64,000 bases of DNA, taken from the NCBI RefSeq assembly GCF_001436275.1, contig NZ_AZEH01000039.1:62001-126000 (forward strand). The letters run 5' to 3'. Under the pieces are notes generated by a model. The model was given only the letters and a program-made list of their open reading frames with translations. It had not been told where the DNA came from and searched no databases. Both the position numbers and the translations under genes were made by a program. Shown here piece after piece: positions 16,785-27,349 of this stretch. The DNA comes from Liquorilactobacillus oeni DSM 19972 (GTDB taxonomy: Bacteria; Bacillota; Bacilli; Lactobacillales; Lactobacillaceae). Each line of letters opens with the position of its first letter. Positions within the stretch are counted from its first letter, which is position 1.

Positions 16785-17043
16785 TTGACGTTACTGTTGA
16801 TGAAAGTTATTATATTTGCATAAGCTTTGAACAAGAGTGATCTGTCCGAAAATTATCAGAGAAGAGATAGTTTTGCTGTGATATCTCATGATTTTTGGTA
16901 TGAGAAGTAGCTTGTGAGCTGTCCGGCTGAAATAATAGTAAGCTGGGCCGAAACCTGTTCGTTAACGAGGAAAGAGCGGGGTAAAAACCCAACTTAGGTG
17001 GTACCACGGCACAGTCGTCCTATATTTTAGGACGGCTTTTTTG
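16785..17043 (+). promoter_or_regulatory. T-box leader of valS (with its promoter)
   Basis: The promoter is TTGACG, 17 bases, TATTAT (16785-16813). The conserved T-box sequence AGGTGGTACCACGG is at 16996-17009, followed by a terminator (GTCGTCC/GGACGGC plus T run, 17014-17042). The bulge UGGU pairs with tRNA having A73. A specifier GTA (Val) directly follows GAA at 16904-16909, after the CTCAT/ATGAG hairpin. Uncharged tRNA-Val should favour the antiterminator and valS expression. Confidence 0.92.
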
Positions 17044-17074
17044 TTTTTAGCAAAAGTCAGAGAGGATGAAGAAA

Positions 17075-19732
17075 ATGACAAGAGAAACTTCAATGTCAAC
17101 AAAATATGATCCGCAGCAAGTTGAAGCAGGCCGCTATGAAAAGTGGCTAGAACAAGATGTTTTCAAACCAAGTGCAAATCAGGACGCCAAGCCTTACTCA
17201 ATTGTTATTCCACCACCAAACGTAACCGGGAAACTGCATCTTGGACATGCATGGGATACCACATTGCAAGATATGCTTATTCGTCAAAAGAGGATGCAAG
17301 GTTTTGATACGCTTTGGCTGCCAGGGATGGATCATGCCGGAATTGCTACTCAGGCAAAAGTGGAAGCACGTTTAGCTGAAAAAGGAATTTCACGGTATGA
17401 CCTTGGCAGAGAGAAGTTTATTAAAACCGTTTGGGATTGGAAAGGCGAATATGCTGATATCATTCATCAGCAATGGAAAAAGTTGGGATTATCCTTAGAT
17501 TACAGCCGTGAGCGCTTTACCCTTGATGAGGGACTTTCGAAAGCAGTACGTAAGGTCTTTGTAGCGCTCTATAAAAAAGGTTTGATTTATCGTGGAAAGT
17601 ATATCATTAATTGGGATCCTAAGGCACGAACTGCATTGTCAGATATTGAAGTTATCCATAAAGATATAAAGGGTGCTTTCTATCATGTTAAATATCCTTT
17701 TGCTGATGATACAATCTTTAATGGTAAAAACTATATCGAAATTGCAACAACCCGTCCTGAGACGATGATGGGAGATGTTGCAGTTGCGGTTCATCCTAGT
17801 GATAAACGTTACAAAGAACTGATTGGGAAAACATTAGTATTACCACTGCAGGGACGCCACATTCCAATTATTGCTGATGAATATGTTGATCCTGAGTTTG
17901 GAACAGGGATGGTTAAGATTACACCGGCTCACGACCCGAATGACTTTGGGGTAGGCAACCGTCATCATCTTGAACAAATCAATACGATGAACGAAGATGC
18001 AACAATGAATGAAAATGCTGGTAAATATGAAGGCTTGGATCGTTTTGAAGCTCGTAAGGCGATTGTCAAGGATCTTGAAGATGAAGGCTGGATGTTACGC
18101 ATTGAACCGATTGTTCACAGTGTGGGCCATTCAGAAAGAACGGGTGTCCAGGTCGAAGCACGTCTTTCAACACAGTGGTTCGTAAAAATGAAACCTTTGG
18201 CTCAAACAGCTCTTAAAAATCAAAAAACAGCTCAAAAGGTAAATTTTGTTCCTGAGCGTTTTGAAAATACTTTTACTCAGTGGATGGATAACGTTCATGA
18301 TTGGGTAATTTCACGTCAACTATGGTGGGGGCATCAGATTCCAGCTTGGTATCACAAAAAAACGGGGGAAATCTATGTCGGTGAAAAAGCACCAGCGGAT
18401 ATTGAAAACTGGGAACAGGATACAGATGTGCTCGATACATGGTTTTCCAGTGCTTTATGGCCATTTTCAACAATGGGCTGGCCAAACGAAGACGCTCCTG
18501 ATTTCAAACGTTATTTTCCAACCAATACACTTGTTACTGGTTATGATATTATTTTCTTTTGGGTTTCGCGAATGATTTTTCAAAGCCTCGAGTTTACAAA
18601 GAAGCGTCCCTTTGAACACGTTTTAATTCATGGCCTGATTCGTGATGAGCAAGGTCGAAAGATGAGTAAGTCCTTGGGCAATGGGATTGATCCAATGGAT
18701 GTTATTGGCAAGTACGGTGCTGATGCGCTGCGCTGGTTTTTGTCTACTGGATCAACTCCAGGACAAGACGTGCGCTTTAGTTACACTAAAATGGATGCAG
18801 CTTGGAACTTTATTAACAAAATCTGGAATGCAAGTCGCTTTGTTATCATGAACCTTTCTGAAAGTACAAAGGCACAGCTGCCGGAAGGGAAACAGTGGCA
18901 ATTGTCTGATAAATGGATTATCAGTAGATTGAACCAAACAGTTGCTGATGTTACACGGCTTTTTGAAAACTTTGAATTTGGCGAAGCTGGGCGTGCACTT
19001 TATAACTTTATTTGGAATGATTTTTGCGATTGGTATATCGAGATGGCTAAAGAAGATTTAAATGGTGATGATGAAGCTGTCAAAGCTAATACACAAAATA
19101 TTTTATGCTACGTTTTGGACCAGACTTTGCGGCTTTTACATCCTATTATGCCGTTTGTAACGGAAAAAATTTGGTTAGAAATGCCGCATGAAGGAACTTC
19201 ACTCGTTACAGCCAAATACCCGGTTGCTGATTCCAAGTATGAAAATAGTACTGCAGAAAAGCAAATGGAGAATTTAATAGAATTAATCAAGGCAGTGCGT
19301 AATAGCCGTGTTGAGGCAAATGCTCCAATGTCTAGTGCAATCGATATTTTTATTAAAACAAAGAATGATGAAACTAAGAAAATATTTGAAACTAACACTG
19401 ATTATATCGAACGGTTCTGCCATTCAAAAAAATTAGAAATCGGGTCAGATGTAGCTGCTCCGCATCTGGCGATTACTTCAGTTATTACGGGTGCCGAAGT
19501 GTTCTTGCCATTAGCTGACTTAGTGGACTTAGATGAGGAAATTATAAGGTTGCAAAAAGAGGCAGCCAAGTTAAATAGTGAAGTTGCCCGTGCAGAAAAG
19601 AAACTTTCAAATGAGCGCTTTGTTGCTAATGCTCCTACTGAGGTTGTTGAAAAAGAAAGACAAAAGCTTGTTGACTACAAGGCAAAGTCAGCTTCTACAA
19701 ATGAACGCATAAAGCAGATAAAAAATAAGTAA
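17075..19732 (+). CDS. valS: Valyl-tRNA synthetase
   Basis: A class I synthetase of about 885 residues. HIGH box: [21 protein letters not shown] box: [14 protein letters not shown]. The editing domain ([10 protein letters not shown]) and the C-terminal tRNA-binding coiled coil (last 70 residues) are present. Three in-frame ATGs open the frame. The AGAGG at 17061-17065 abuts the first (17066), so the ATG at 17075, nine bases away, is preferred. It is controlled by the T-box directly upstream and ends at its own terminator. Confidence 0.97.
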   Translation: MTRETSMSTKYDPQQVEAGRYEKWLEQDVFKPSANQDAKPYSIVIPPPNVTGKLHLGHAWDTTLQDMLIRQKRMQGFDTLWLPGMDHAGIATQAKVEARLAEKGISRYDLGREKFIKTVWDWKGEYADIIHQQWKKLGLSLDYSRERFTLDEGLSKAVRKVFVALYKKGLIYRGKYIINWDPKARTALSDIEVIHKDIKGAFYHVKYPFADDTIFNGKNYIEIATTRPETMMGDVAVAVHPSDKRYKELIGKTLVLPLQGRHIPIIADEYVDPEFGTGMVKITPAHDPNDFGVGNRHHLEQINTMNEDATMNENAGKYEGLDRFEARKAIVKDLEDEGWMLRIEPIVHSVGHSERTGVQVEARLSTQWFVKMKPLAQTALKNQKTAQKVNFVPERFENTFTQWMDNVHDWVISRQLWWGHQIPAWYHKKTGEIYVGEKAPADIENWEQDTDVLDTWFSSALWPFSTMGWPNEDAPDFKRYFPTNTLVTGYDIIFFWVSRMIFQSLEFTKKRPFEHVLIHGLIRDEQGRKMSKSLGNGIDPMDVIGKYGADALRWFLSTGSTPGQDVRFSYTKMDAAWNFINKIWNASRFVIMNLSESTKAQLPEGKQWQLSDKWIISRLNQTVADVTRLFENFEFGEAGRALYNFIWNDFCDWYIEMAKEDLNGDDEAVKANTQNILCYVLDQTLRLLHPIMPFVTEKIWLEMPHEGTSLVTAKYPVADSKYENSTAEKQMENLIELIKAVRNSRVEANAPMSSAIDIFIKTKNDETKKIFETNTDYIERFCHSKKLEIGSDVAAPHLAITSVITGAEVFLPLADLVDLDEEIIRLQKEAAKLNSEVARAEKKLSNERFVANAPTEVVEKERQKLVDYKAKSASTNERIKQIKNK

Positions 19733-19782
19733 AGTTTTAAATTTCAAACCCTAACTGGATGGATAAAGCCCGCTGCGACATT

Positions 19783-19822
19783 AAAAGGGATGAGACAAAG
19801 TAATTTTTTGTCTTGTCCCTTT
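19783..19822 (+). terminator. Terminator after valS
   Basis: Arms AAAGGGA..AGACAAA and TTTGTCT..TCCCTTT form a hairpin about 50 bases after the stop. It resembles the repeat's palindrome in style but does not belong to that family. Confidence 0.7.
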
Positions 19823-19939
19823 CGCTGTTTTAGAATTTTTTAAACGCAGTCGGCAAATTTAATTATTTACTCTGAATTTAAGAAAGATACTTTGGGGGTA
19901 AACACTCTTATGACTATTTTTAAAAAAATTACAGTCTTT

Positions 19940-19968
19940 TTGTTCTAAAAGCGTTTTTATAGTAAAAT
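19940..19968 (+). promoter_or_regulatory. Promoter of folC
   Basis: TTGTTC (19940-19945), 17 bases, TAAAAT (19963-19968), 30 bases before the folC start. Confidence 0.5.
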
Positions 19969-19997
19969 AACAAGTGTGATAGGAAGGTTGGACAAAA

Positions 19998-21299
19998 ATG
20001 TTGGTAAAAGATTATGATGAAGCTCTTTCATTTATCCATGGAAGGACAAAGTTTAAGAAAAGTCCGACATTGAAGAGAATGAGACTGTTAGTCAAAGCTT
20101 TAGGCGACCCGGAAAAAAAATTTCCAATGATTCACATTACGGGAACCAATGGCAAGGGATCAACGGTTGCTTTTTTACGGGAACTGTTTCAAAGACAAGG
20201 ATTGAAAGTTGGCACCTATACCTCACCTTTTATAGTAAAGTTCAATGAAAGAATTGAAATTAACGGGAAAATGATTTCCGATGAAGAAATAGTGGACTTA
20301 GTAAATCGTGTCGGACCTGTTGTTTTGAACCTTGATACTGAGTTGGCTGATGAAGAAGGTGGGCCTACAGAATTTGAAATTCTGACTGCGATGATGTTTG
20401 TTTACTTTGCAGGAGCTAATCTTGATATTGCATTAATTGAAGTTGGGATAGGCGGTACATATGATTCAACTAATGTGATTGACCCTTTAATGTCAGTGAT
20501 CACTACTGTTGCTTATGATCATATGAATCTATTAGGTTCTACAATCGCTTCTATTGCCCAGCATAAAGCGGGTATCATTAAAGAGGGGCGTCCGGTAATT
20601 GTGGGAGATGTACCGGAAAGTGCTTTAGCAGTTATTCGTAAAAAAGCCGCAGCAGAAAAAGCGCCGCTTTACGTTTTGGAAGAAGATTACCAAATACAGA
20701 CACTGAAAAAAAAAGGTTGGGGAGAAAATTTTTCATATACCGGTCTATCACACCACTTTATCGACTTGCGCACCAGCCTTGCAGGACGTTTTCAGGTAAA
20801 AAATGCGGCGGTTGCTTTGACAGCTTACTTGATTTGGATGCTTGCCAACAATATCGTGGTAAAAGCTTCGGATATTAGAATTGCTCTTGGAGGTACTGCT
20901 TGGCCGGGAAGATTTGAGCCGGTTAATAGGGAACCTCTGGTTATTCTTGATGGAGCTCATAACGAAGCAGCTGTTGATGAACTGGTCATTTCGTTGAAAC
21001 AAAATTTTAAAGAGCAGCATGTTTATATCATTATTGCAATTTTAGCAGATAAACAACCGCTTGAAATGTTGAATAAACTAGCTGCAATGGCCAACACGAC
21101 AGTAATAGCAACTACCTTTGCGGGTCCGCGAAAGGTTGCAGATGCTCAAAAATTAACAGGCTTGAATCAAAAAATTGAATATGAAAAGAATTGGGGACAT
21201 GCAATGGTTGAAACCGTGCATAAGATGTCCGAAGAGGATGTACTGCTGATCACAGGTTCACTTTACTTTATTTCGGAAGTACGCCGCTTTTTCAAGTAA
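19998..21299 (+). CDS. folC: Folylpolyglutamate synthase / dihydrofolate synthase family
   Basis: A 433-residue Mur-ligase-type enzyme that adds glutamate to folates. The ATP loop is GTNGKGS (49-55), the family segment GGTYDSTN lies near residue 155, the Mg-binding YDHMNLLG follows, and the C-terminal Mur domain has LDGAHNEAA. As in Bacillus and other lactobacilli it lies downstream of valS. Whether it also has dihydrofolate synthase activity cannot be told from the sequence. Confidence 0.94.
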   Translation: MLVKDYDEALSFIHGRTKFKKSPTLKRMRLLVKALGDPEKKFPMIHITGTNGKGSTVAFLRELFQRQGLKVGTYTSPFIVKFNERIEINGKMISDEEIVDLVNRVGPVVLNLDTELADEEGGPTEFEILTAMMFVYFAGANLDIALIEVGIGGTYDSTNVIDPLMSVITTVAYDHMNLLGSTIASIAQHKAGIIKEGRPVIVGDVPESALAVIRKKAAAEKAPLYVLEEDYQIQTLKKKGWGENFSYTGLSHHFIDLRTSLAGRFQVKNAAVALTAYLIWMLANNIVVKASDIRIALGGTAWPGRFEPVNREPLVILDGAHNEAAVDELVISLKQNFKEQHVYIIIAILADKQPLEMLNKLAAMANTTVIATTFAGPRKVADAQKLTGLNQKIEYEKNWGHAMVETVHKMSEEDVLLITGSLYFISEVRRFFK

Positions 21300-21328
21300 T
21301 AAATGCCAAAAAATAAAGGAGAATAATA

Positions 21329-21982
21329 ATGAACTTAGACTTGGTTATTTTTGATATGGATGGTTTAGTGGTCGATTCGGAAAAGATTTATTATGCAGCT
21401 AACAAGCGTGCAGCAGACCAATTAAAGATGAATTATTCACTTGAATATTATCGGCAATACATAGGCACCGGTACTAAAAAAATGCTTGATGCCATGACAC
21501 TTGACTATGGCAGCCGTAGTTTAGTTGAAAACTTTATCCATTTGAGCCATGATCTGGTTTTTGATGTAATCAAAGAAAAAGGATTACCGCTTAAAAAAGG
21601 TTTCTTGGAATTAAGCGCATTTCTTGCCCAAAATGGCGTTAGAAGGGCATTAGCTTCTAGTAATGATCGGGTTGCAATTGATTTTTTCCTGCAAGAAGCA
21701 AAGATTAATCAGCAATTTGAATACATTGTGTCAGCTGATGATGTCCAGCATTCAAAGCCGTCTCCTGATATTTTTGAACGTGCTTGGACCTTAGCAGGAG
21801 CCCCAGCTAAACGAAAAGCACTTGTTTTGGAAGATTCTTTTAACGGAATTCGTGCGGCTCTTAATGCTAAAATACCTTCAATTATGATCCCTGATTTGAT
21901 TCCAGCAACTCCAGAGGCTAGTTCGCAGACACTTGCAGTGCTTTCTGATCTTAATGAAGTCAAGTCATTTATTCAAGGCTAA
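21329..21982 (+). CDS. HAD-superfamily phosphatase, beta-phosphoglucomutase-like
   Basis: 217 residues with HAD motif I FDMDGLVVDSE (nucleophile D9, acid D11), motif II ASSND, Lys in SKPSPD and motif III VLEDSFNGIRAA. The helical cap between motifs I and II places it in subfamily I with beta-phosphoglucomutase-like phosphatases. The substrate is unknown. It follows folC by 29 bases with its own AAAGGAG site and is probably co-transcribed. Confidence 0.88.
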   Translation: MNLDLVIFDMDGLVVDSEKIYYAANKRAADQLKMNYSLEYYRQYIGTGTKKMLDAMTLDYGSRSLVENFIHLSHDLVFDVIKEKGLPLKKGFLELSAFLAQNGVRRALASSNDRVAIDFFLQEAKINQQFEYIVSADDVQHSKPSPDIFERAWTLAGAPAKRKALVLEDSFNGIRAALNAKIPSIMIPDLIPATPEASSQTLAVLSDLNEVKSFIQG

Positions 21983-22032
21983 GAAGAATCTCCTTTAAAA
22001 CACGTATGTTATATTTAAAGGGGGTTTCAATT

Positions 22033-22704
22033 TTGTTGACGAATAGATTTGAACCAAAGGGTCTTTTTGAACGTATTGAACGATATACAGCGAAAAATTT
22101 AAGCGATCAAGAACTTATATTTTTATTTTTAAATAACTTTTTTAACAAGGAAGAGGCTGGTAAAAAAACAGCCCTTTTTTTCACACAGTACTCTGACTTG
22201 CGCCAATTAAATTATTTAACGGATCAGGAACTTCTATTTCTCTGGGGGAAACCGGAGCTGATTAAGTGGAAGAAAATTTTTTGTGAACTTGCGTTCAGGC
22301 TCATGCGTCGTCCCAAAATGGTTTTAGGGCGTGTCTATACCAGTCAAGAAATAGGCAAACAAATGGTCGCAGAATTGGGTACTGCTCAACAGGAAAAGTT
22401 GGTTGTAATTTTGTTAGACACTAAAAATCAAATTTTGGAATCCAGAAGTGTTTTTACTGGGACATTGGACGCTGCTACAGTTCATCCGCGTGAAATTTTT
22501 AGTTTGGCATTGCGTTATTGTGCTGCACGTTTACTTGTAGCACATAATCATCCGAGCGGAGACCCGGTACCTTCTCGAAATGATATTGAACTGACTGAAC
22601 GATTAAAAAAATGCGGTGAAATAATGGGGATCAAGTTATTGGATCATCTGGTTGTAGGTTCGACATGTTACTTGAGTATGCGTGAAGAAGGAATTCTCAA
22701 CTAA
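22033..22704 (+). CDS. radC: RadC family JAB-domain protein
   Basis: About 223 residues. An N-terminal helix-hairpin-helix-like region is followed by a JAB/MPN metalloprotease-like domain with HNHPSGDPVPSRND, the zinc-binding set. RadC is often found beside mreB in Bacilli, as here. Its biochemical role is unsettled and an old link to repair is disputed. The frame opens at an ATG at 22006, but AAAGGGGG at 22017-22024 points to the TTG at 22033. Confidence 0.9.
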   Translation: MLTNRFEPKGLFERIERYTAKNLSDQELIFLFLNNFFNKEEAGKKTALFFTQYSDLRQLNYLTDQELLFLWGKPELIKWKKIFCELAFRLMRRPKMVLGRVYTSQEIGKQMVAELGTAQQEKLVVILLDTKNQILESRSVFTGTLDAATVHPREIFSLALRYCAARLLVAHNHPSGDPVPSRNDIELTERLKKCGEIMGIKLLDHLVVGSTCYLSMREEGILN

Positions 22705-23022
22705 TTTTTTTAATTTCTTGTTAGAGCTGACAGGGTATGCTAAAATTCCTGTAGTTAAGCTGAAAAAGTTTATCAGGATAAATGACAAAATTATCAAAGC
22801 AGGTTAATATGTAAAGACATCTATCTTGCAGTGTATTTCTTTTAGGCTAAGACATTATAAATAATTAGTTAAGAATAAGAACAAAACGAGATTTTTACCT
22901 ACAATTTTAGTATGGTAAAGTAGTATACAATTTGAGTTAAATGGCAGCAATAAGTATGATATAATACGGGTATTGTGAATAGCACCAGTTTAGGTGCGGT
23001 AAATGTGAAGGGATGAAAAATA
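22705..23022 (+). promoter_or_regulatory. mreB upstream region with two promoter candidates
   Basis: A gene-free stretch of 318 bases. Candidate one is TTGTTA-17-TAAAAT (22718-22746), just after radC. Candidate two is an extended -10, TGATATAAT (22957-22965), without a clear -35. A small hairpin (GCACC/GGTGC) at about 22981-22996 sits in the leader. No ORF with a ribosome site is visible. Confidence 0.45.
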
Positions 23023-24027
23023 GTGTTCGGAATCGGGACAAAAAATATTGGAATCGACTTGGGAACCGCTAATACAATTGTTTACGCAGAAGGCAAAGGA
23101 ATTGTGTTACGCGAACCATCCGTCGTAGCTAAAAATACTAAAACTGAAGAAATCGTCTCAGTGGGTTCTGAGGCACGTGATATGATTGGCAGAACCCCTG
23201 CAAGCATTGTAGCAATTCGACCCATGAAAGACGGTGTAATTGCTGACTATGATACTACAGTGGCAATGATGAAGTACTATATTGATAAGGCCCTGGGTCA
23301 TAAAACAGGCAAACCGTATGTTATGGTTTGTGTTCCTAGTGGTGTTACAGAAGTTGAAAAAAGAGCAGTGATTGATGCCACTCGCGTGGCAGGAGCTCGC
23401 GATGCTTATGTAATTGAAGAACCATTCGCTGCAGCAATAGGTGCAGGGTTGCCTGTAATGGACCCAACAGGGAGTATGGTAGTTGACATTGGTGGCGGAA
23501 CAACTGATGTTGCAACAATTTCTCTTGGTGGAATCGTTTCTAGTCGTTCAATCAGAATGGCCGGTGACAAGATTGATGATGCAATTGTTTATTATGTACG
23601 TCAGCATTATAATTTGTTGATTGGTGAAAGAACTGCAGAACAGTTAAAAATGGATGTGGCATCTGCATCAGTTGAAGCAGCAAAAGAATTGGATAATCAA
23701 ACCATTCGCGGACGTGATTTGGTTAGCGGTTTGCCAAAGACGATAGAAATTGAAGCGAGTGATGTTGCAACTGCAATCCAAGAAGTAGTTCAGGAAATCA
23801 TTTCTGCTATCAAAGAGACTTTAGAGGAAACTTCACCTGAAATTGCAGCAGATGTTATTGATCACGGAATTGTGTTAACCGGGGGCGGTGCTCAATTAAG
23901 ACATTTACCTGAAGTAATTTCTGATGCAACAAAAGTTCCAGTATTTATTGCTTCTGAACCGCTTGATTGTGTTGCAATTGGTACTGGTGAATCTTTGAAG
24001 AGCATTGATGTTATGAAGAAAAAATAA
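23023..24027 (+). CDS. mreB: Rod-shape actin homologue MreB
   Basis: 334 residues, a membrane-associated actin-like ATPase that organises lateral wall synthesis. The phosphate loops [10 protein letters not shown] and [12 protein letters not shown] and the adenosine motif [14 protein letters not shown] are intact. The start is GTG with GAAGGG upstream. It heads the mreBCD-minCD cluster and implies a rod-shaped cell. A terminator-like hairpin separates it from mreC. Confidence 0.97.
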   Translation: MFGIGTKNIGIDLGTANTIVYAEGKGIVLREPSVVAKNTKTEEIVSVGSEARDMIGRTPASIVAIRPMKDGVIADYDTTVAMMKYYIDKALGHKTGKPYVMVCVPSGVTEVEKRAVIDATRVAGARDAYVIEEPFAAAIGAGLPVMDPTGSMVVDIGGGTTDVATISLGGIVSSRSIRMAGDKIDDAIVYYVRQHYNLLIGERTAEQLKMDVASASVEAAKELDNQTIRGRDLVSGLPKTIEIEASDVATAIQEVVQEIISAIKETLEETSPEIAADVIDHGIVLTGGGAQLRHLPEVISDATKVPVFIASEPLDCVAIGTGESLKSIDVMKKK

Positions 24028-24052
24028 TAGTGGCACTCAAAGAGTATCGTGT

Positions 24053-24090
24053 AGGAGGTTGGGGGATTAGTCGTCCAACCTCTTAATTTT
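24053..24090 (+). terminator. Terminator-like hairpin between mreB and mreC
   Basis: Arms AGGAGGTTGG and CCAACCTCTT are followed by AATTTTT. It may reduce, rather than abolish, transcription into mreCD-minCD. Confidence 0.65.
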
Positions 24091-24125
24091 TGATACAATT
24101 TTAGTTTTGTTGTATGGAGGAAATT

Positions 24126-24974
24126 ATGCAAAGATTTTTTTTCAATAAAAGACTCATCATTGTATTGGTGACACTGATTATTGGGTTTTTACTAATCGCT
24201 TTTTCGATAACTGTACGAAATAATAAGGCTACACCGCCTTTAGTGCAGCAGTTTGGTAATGATGCTGTGGGAATTGTTGATCGTGTGGTGGGTTATCCTG
24301 TTACTGGAATAGAAAAAGCAGGTGCTACTGTTTCTGATTTGCTGAGTACATACAGCGAGAATCAAAAACTTAAGAGTCAAGTTGACAGTTTGGCTGCTGA
24401 AAAAGCAAGTGAAGAGACCTTGCAAAGAGAAAATTCCCAATTGAAAAAACAGCTTAAACTCAATAAGTCCTTGACAAATTTTCAAAAGATTAGCGCTTAT
24501 GCGATCAGCAGAGCGCCGTCTTCTTGGCAAAATCAGGTAACTATTAGCAAAGGTTCACTTTCTGGAATAAAGAAAAATGCTGCGGTTTTGTCTCAAGAAG
24601 GTCTAGTGGGAAGAGTCACTGAGGTTAACAAAGCATCTAGTAAAGTAGAACTTATCAGTTCAACGAATGATACGGCAAATCGCTTTGCAACCCAGATCTT
24701 AGCTGAATCAGGCGAAATCAATGGGTTAATTACTTCTTATGATAAAGACAGCAACCGTTTGATAATGGGACAGATTACTTCTCAAAAAAAGATTAAGAAG
24801 GGGGACAAAGTTATTACGTCGGGAATGGGCGGTAATTCTCCCAAAGGAATATATGTAGGCAGTGTTTCAAAAGTTGAAAAAGATGACTATGGGTTAGCCT
24901 CAAAAATTGAGATAAAACCCGCTGCTGATTTAACTGACCTCACTGTCGTCACTGTCGCAAATCGTACGGATTAG
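24126..24974 (+). CDS. mreC: Cell-shape protein MreC
   Basis: About 282 residues: one N-terminal membrane segment (residues 10-29), a coiled coil (about 80-110), and the beta-barrel extracellular domain. MreC links MreB to the cell-wall elongation enzymes. The ATG at 24126 is preferred over 24114, because the GGAGG site overlaps the earlier ATG. Confidence 0.94.
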   Translation: MQRFFFNKRLIIVLVTLIIGFLLIAFSITVRNNKATPPLVQQFGNDAVGIVDRVVGYPVTGIEKAGATVSDLLSTYSENQKLKSQVDSLAAEKASEETLQRENSQLKKQLKLNKSLTNFQKISAYAISRAPSSWQNQVTISKGSLSGIKKNAAVLSQEGLVGRVTEVNKASSKVELISSTNDTANRFATQILAESGEINGLITSYDKDSNRLIMGQITSQKKIKKGDKVITSGMGGNSPKGIYVGSVSKVEKDDYGLASKIEIKPAADLTDLTVVTVANRTD

Positions 24975-24986
24975 AGGTGGCAGATA

Positions 24987-25502
24987 ATGAGAATTCCGAA
25001 AATGCGATATTTTTTTCCGTTGGGTCTGTTCTTTACTCTTTTTCTAGATGGAGCATTAAGCAATGCTTTTTCGAAACAAATGTTTACTTTGAGTTTTTCG
25101 ATTGAAAGTCGAATCTTCATTTTATGGCTGGTTATGTGTGTGTGCTTTACAGATTTGAACCGCCCTTATCTATGGGCGATCTGTGTCGGGCTTGTCTTTG
25201 ATCTTTATTACACTGGTATTATTGGTCCTTTTACAATGATTGTGCCATTAATAGTTTATTTAACCAAAACAATGTATAGTTTTTTTAAGCCTTCGTTTAT
25301 TGTGGTATTATTAATATATCTAATAGATATTACTTTGGTGACTTTTTTGTTCTACTTGATAAACGCAATGATTGGGTTTACCAATAGTTCGATGGCAGAT
25401 TTTATCAGTATGACTTTAGGTCCGACACTGGCATATAATCTGGCTGTATTTGTGGTACTTTATATACCAGTACAGCGTTTTATCGAGACTTTTTCAAGAT
25501 GA
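24987..25502 (+). CDS. mreD: Cell-shape membrane protein MreD
   Basis: 171 residues, nearly all hydrophobic, with about five membrane segments. Its size and place between mreC and minC identify it; the sequence itself is poorly conserved in this family. It is a membrane part of the elongation complex. AGAGGTGG lies before the ATG, 12 bases after mreC. Confidence 0.9.
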   Translation: MRIPKMRYFFPLGLFFTLFLDGALSNAFSKQMFTLSFSIESRIFILWLVMCVCFTDLNRPYLWAICVGLVFDLYYTGIIGPFTMIVPLIVYLTKTMYSFFKPSFIVVLLIYLIDITLVTFLFYLINAMIGFTNSSMADFISMTLGPTLAYNLAVFVVLYIPVQRFIETFSR

Positions 25503-25515
25503 ATGGAGTGTTAAA

Positions 25516-26184
25516 ATGCAAAGTGTTATTTTAAAAGGACACAAAGACGGTTATGTGATCAATTTGAAATCGAATGCAAGGTTTATTGACATTTTGCGTG
25601 AGCTGACAGAACTCTTTGAGCAACTGCAGCAGGATGAAAAAATGAATAGTGAGCCTCTTTCCTTTAACATAACAACTGGAAGCAGACTTCTTAATGCTGA
25701 TGAAAAGAAAAAAATTGAAAAAATTGTTAGCCGGTTTCCTTTATTTTCAATACATAAAATCACTTCTGAAGTAATGTTGGTTCAAGATGCTTTAGAAATG
25801 ATCGAAAGTAAATCCATTCATCTAGATGCTAATACTATTCGTAATGGTCAAGTAGAATACATCCAAGGAGATGTTTTATATGTCGGCGATCTCCATCAAG
25901 GAGGCATGCTGCGTGCTACCGGTAATGTTTTTCTCTTGGGAAAATGTGAAGGAATTGTACATGCAGGTTATTTAAGTAATTCTGAAGCAATTATTGTAGG
26001 TGATGTGCATGCTGCTCAACAGGTTAGAATTGCTGATGCTGTAGCTATTGTTGCGCAAGAAAAAATTGCAAAGAGCAAAGAAACTGTAGTATTTGTTAAT
26101 GACCTGCATGTCTTAGATTATACAAAACATACAGAAATAAAGACCATTCGACCAAAATTGTTTGCACGTATGGGAGGATATTAA
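25516..26184 (+). CDS. minC: Septum-site determining protein MinC
   Basis: 222 residues. An N-terminal FtsZ-inhibiting domain is joined to the C-terminal beta-helix, seen as repeated short G-rich turns (GDVLYVGDLHQGGMLRATGNVFLLGKCEGIVHAG in the sequence, residues about 118-155). It blocks FtsZ assembly at the poles together with MinD. The open frame runs further upstream into mreD, but the GGAGTG site fixes the ATG at 25516. Confidence 0.93.
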   Translation: MQSVILKGHKDGYVINLKSNARFIDILRELTELFEQLQQDEKMNSEPLSFNITTGSRLLNADEKKKIEKIVSRFPLFSIHKITSEVMLVQDALEMIESKSIHLDANTIRNGQVEYIQGDVLYVGDLHQGGMLRATGNVFLLGKCEGIVHAGYLSNSEAIIVGDVHAAQQVRIADAVAIVAQEKIAKSKETVVFVNDLHVLDYTKHTEIKTIRPKLFARMGGY

Positions 26185-26185
26185 G

Positions 26186-26992
26186 ATGGGTAAAGCAATT
26201 GTTGTTACTTCTGGCAAGGGCGGTGTTGGTAAAACTACAACTACTGCAAATCTAGGTACTGCACTTGCTCTTTCAGGATCAAAAGTTTGTCTGCTTGATC
26301 TTGATATTGGTTTGCGTAATTTAGATGTAATTTTAGGGCTTGATAATAGAATCATTTATGACATTGTTGATGTCGCAAAGGGACGTGCTAAGTTACAGCA
26401 AGCATTAATTAAAGATAAACGTTTTGAAGACAAGCTTTTTTTACTGCCAGCAGCGCAAAATGCAGATAAATCTGTTTTAAATCCAGAAGAGGTAAAGAAA
26501 ATTGTTACTGAATTAAAACCAGATTTTGATTATGTATTGATTGACTGTCCTGCGGGGATTGAACAGGGGTTTATAAATGCAGTTGCAGGTGCTGACCAGG
26601 CAATTGTTGTATCTACACCGGAAATTTCAGCTGTCCGAGATGCTGATCGTGTAATTGGTTTGTTGGAGAAAGAATCGTTGTCTGAGCCGCCGCAACTTAT
26701 AATTAATAGAATAAGGACACATATGATTAATGATGGGCAGGCAATGGATATCGATGAAATTACTCGCCATCTTTCCATTAAACTTTTAGGAATCGTTTTT
26801 GATGATGATCAGGTTATTACCACTTCAAACAAAGGAGAGCCAATTGTTTTAAACGAACGCAATCCCGCTTCTCAAGGTTATCGTAATATTGCTCGTCGAA
26901 TGCAAGGTGAAACTGTCCCATTGATGAGTATAGCTTCTATTGAGAAAAAAAGTATTTTTAGCAGACTTAAGAGCTGGTTTGACAAGAAGTAA
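26186..26992 (+). CDS. minD: Septum-site determining ATPase MinD
   Basis: 268 residues. Deviant Walker A (KGGVGKTT) near the start, switch residues in LLDLDIGLRNLD, and a C-terminal amphipathic membrane-targeting helix (SIFSRLKSWFDKK). It recruits MinC to the membrane. The minC stop and minD ATG are one base apart, with GGGAGGA as ribosome site. No minE follows, as expected for Firmicutes. Confidence 0.96.
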   Translation: MGKAIVVTSGKGGVGKTTTTANLGTALALSGSKVCLLDLDIGLRNLDVILGLDNRIIYDIVDVAKGRAKLQQALIKDKRFEDKLFLLPAAQNADKSVLNPEEVKKIVTELKPDFDYVLIDCPAGIEQGFINAVAGADQAIVVSTPEISAVRDADRVIGLLEKESLSEPPQLIINRIRTHMINDGQAMDIDEITRHLSIKLLGIVFDDDQVITTSNKGEPIVLNERNPASQGYRNIARRMQGETVPLMSIASIEKKSIFSRLKSWFDKK

Positions 26993-26994
26993 TG

Positions 26995-27303
26995 TTGACA
27001 TTTTTGATTGTTGATGATAACCTAAGAACAATTAAATTATAAATGAATTAAATAATGACAAGGAACAGAAGAGTAGGCGTTTTTCAATTTCAGAGACTGT
27101 CCGGAAGCTGTGAGGATAGAATGAAAGACGAACGAATCACATCTGCGAGTCAGCATCTTGAAACTAGTAAAGATATTCGGTTTGGGGCCGTTAACACTGT
27201 GAGTTTTTAACTTACTGAGGCTGTCTTTGTGAAAAGATGGTAAAATGAGGTGGGATCGCGCTTTTTTGTGCCCTCTTAGATTTTTAATCTAAGAGGGTTT
27301 TTT
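26995..27303 (+). promoter_or_regulatory. tRNA-His T-box leader of the amino-acid transporter operon (with promoter)
   Basis: A promoter with TTGACA (26995-27000) and TG-A-TAACCT starts right after minD. The T-box sequence AGGTGGGATCGCG (27248-27260) is followed by a strong terminator (CCCTCTTAGA/TCTAAGAGGG plus T run). The bulge is UGGG rather than UGGU, so it pairs with a tRNA having C73, the hallmark of tRNA-His. The specifier region GAAT-CAC-A (27134-27141) shows CAC, and the overlapping CAT is also His. Uncharged tRNA-His should turn the transporter on. Confidence 0.88.
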
Positions 27304-27349
27304 GTTGTTATAATAAATTTATATTTAAATAAATTAAGGGGATGGGAAA

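Noticed and set aside
16810-17007. Minus-strand frame upstream of valS
   Set aside because: Falls inside the valS T-box leader and has no ribosome site.
19783-19822. Terminator after valS as a fifth copy of the dispersed repeat
   Set aside because: Only the general hairpin style is shared. The 5' block, foldback and linker of the repeat are absent.
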